Source: Methyloligella halotolerans (lineage in GTDB: Bacteria > Pseudomonadota > Alphaproteobacteria > Rhizobiales > Methyloligellaceae). From it: a DNA stretch of 64,000 bases. The notes beneath the pieces are model-generated. The model searched no databases. It was not told the DNA's origin and saw nothing but the letters and a program-made list of their open reading frames with translations. Location of the stretch: positions 1 to 64,000 of the forward strand of contig NZ_MASI01000009.1 of assembly GCF_001708935.1 (NCBI RefSeq). Reading direction: 5' to 3'. Positions 63,646-64,000 of this stretch are shown here, one piece after another (position 1 is the stretch's first letter; every line of letters starts with the position of its first letter). A program made the translations under genes and the position numbers.

Positions 63646-63685
63646 CGCGCCCGAGACAATCTCTCGGGCGCGTTTGGTTTTCTTT
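63646..63685 (+). terminator. Intrinsic terminator between phbA and phbB
   Basis: A perfect 11-bp stem (CGCGCCCGAGA at 63646-63656 and TCTCGGGCGCG at 63662-63672) with a five-base loop is followed by TTTGGTTTTCTTTT. It lies 25 bases after the phbA stop and about 60 before phbB, so the two are at least partly uncoupled. Confidence 0.92.
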
Positions 63686-63735
63686 TGGGTGTTCAAGAAG
63701 ACGGGCGGCCAATGTGCCGCGCAAGGGAGGAATCA

Positions 63736-64000
63736 ATGGCACGTGTCGCTCTGGTGACGGGAGGAACGCGCGGTATCGGTGGTGCAATCAGCAAGGCGCT
63801 GAAGGAGGCCGGCTACGATGTGGCTGCCACCTACGCCGGCAACGACGAGGCCGCGAACAAATTCAAGGACGAGACGGGCATCCCCGTCTTCAAGTGGGAT
63901 GTCGGCGACTACGCGGCCTGCGAGCAGGGCGTCGTCGATGTGGAGAACCAGGTCGGCCCGGTCGATATCCTGGTCAACAACGCCGGCATCACCAAGGATG
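63736..64000 (+). CDS. phbB: Acetoacetyl-CoA reductase, N-terminal part
   Basis: The window ends after 88 codons. The short-chain dehydrogenase NADP site is ALVTGGTRGIGGAISKAL, followed by the structural VDILVNNAGITKD motif. The catalytic Ser-Tyr-Lys lies beyond the window. PhbB reduces acetoacetyl-CoA to (R)-3-hydroxybutyryl-CoA for PHB. Identity as PhbB rather than FabG rests on the phbA neighbour and the N-terminus MARVALVTGGTRGIG. AAGGGAGG precedes the ATG. Confidence 0.92.
   Translation, partial: MARVALVTGGTRGIGGAISKALKEAGYDVAATYAGNDEAANKFKDETGIPVFKWDVGDYAACEQGVVDVENQVGPVDILVNNAGITKD

Overview
The window looks like a chromosomal segment of a GC-rich alphaproteobacterium, most likely of the order Hyphomicrobiales (Rhizobiales). 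This rests on gene families and gene order: rplS-trmD-rimM-rpsP-ffh; dapF-mtaB-ftsY-ispZ next to a ccmABCDG cytochrome c maturation operon and acnA; PhaR with phbA/phbB; a DUF2794 gene; and dispersed intergenic palindromes of the type common in that order. No rRNA, tRNA, CRISPR array, transposase or prophage was recognised, so this is core chromosome with small accessory insertions.

Layout. 1-9 kb: end of a carbonic anhydrase gene, a split spermidine-synthase-like pair, asd, a sorbosone-dehydrogenase-like lipoprotein, DoxX, an Mpo1-like protein and secreted proteins of unknown function. 7-14 kb: leuB, leuD and leuC on the minus strand, interrupted by two HEXXH proteins, a methyltransferase and an AT-rich orphan. 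14-20 kb: the ribosome and SRP operon (rplS, trmD, rimM, rpsP, ffh) plus two SH3-like paralogues; rplS, rimM and rpsP all carry acidic Ala/Glu-rich tails. 20-27 kb: amidase, dapF, mtaB, ftsY, ispZ and a MarR regulator. 27-34 kb: ccmA-B-C-D-G on the minus strand, divergent from acnA. 33.5-35.8 kb: repeat-rich intergenic DNA around DUF1223 and DUF2794 genes, with a structured small-RNA candidate. 36-43 kb: Bax-inhibitor-like protein, YbbA/YbbP-type ABC system divergent from a TesA-type esterase, then a phospholipid gene set (CDP-alcohol phosphatidyltransferase, cdsA, plsC). 43-48 kb: cyanide-insensitive-type bd oxidase, photolyase with a macrodomain protein, and a YecR-like lipoprotein. 48-52 kb: a zinc-responsive locus with a Zur-type regulator, a small membrane protein and znuC-znuB on one strand and a DUF1007 protein with a His-rich NicO-type transporter on the other, around a Zur-box-like dyad. 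52-64 kb: ispG, a repeat-rich autotransporter, ispA, mtgA, rpmF, a degenerate GGDEF-EAL protein, phaR, phbA and the start of phbB.

Two results stand out. First, four housekeeping genes (dapF, ftsY twice, cdsA, and the photolyase gene) are interrupted by what look like five single-base deletions, each explained by loss of one G or C from a short G/C run. This is more likely consensus error in the assembly than real gene loss. Second, the zinc locus and the minus-strand RNA candidate near 35 kb are the best places to look for something undescribed: a 52-residue membrane protein translationally coupled to znuC, and an RNA with a 10-bp closing stem and a hairpin presenting an anti-Shine-Dalgarno CCTCCC loop.
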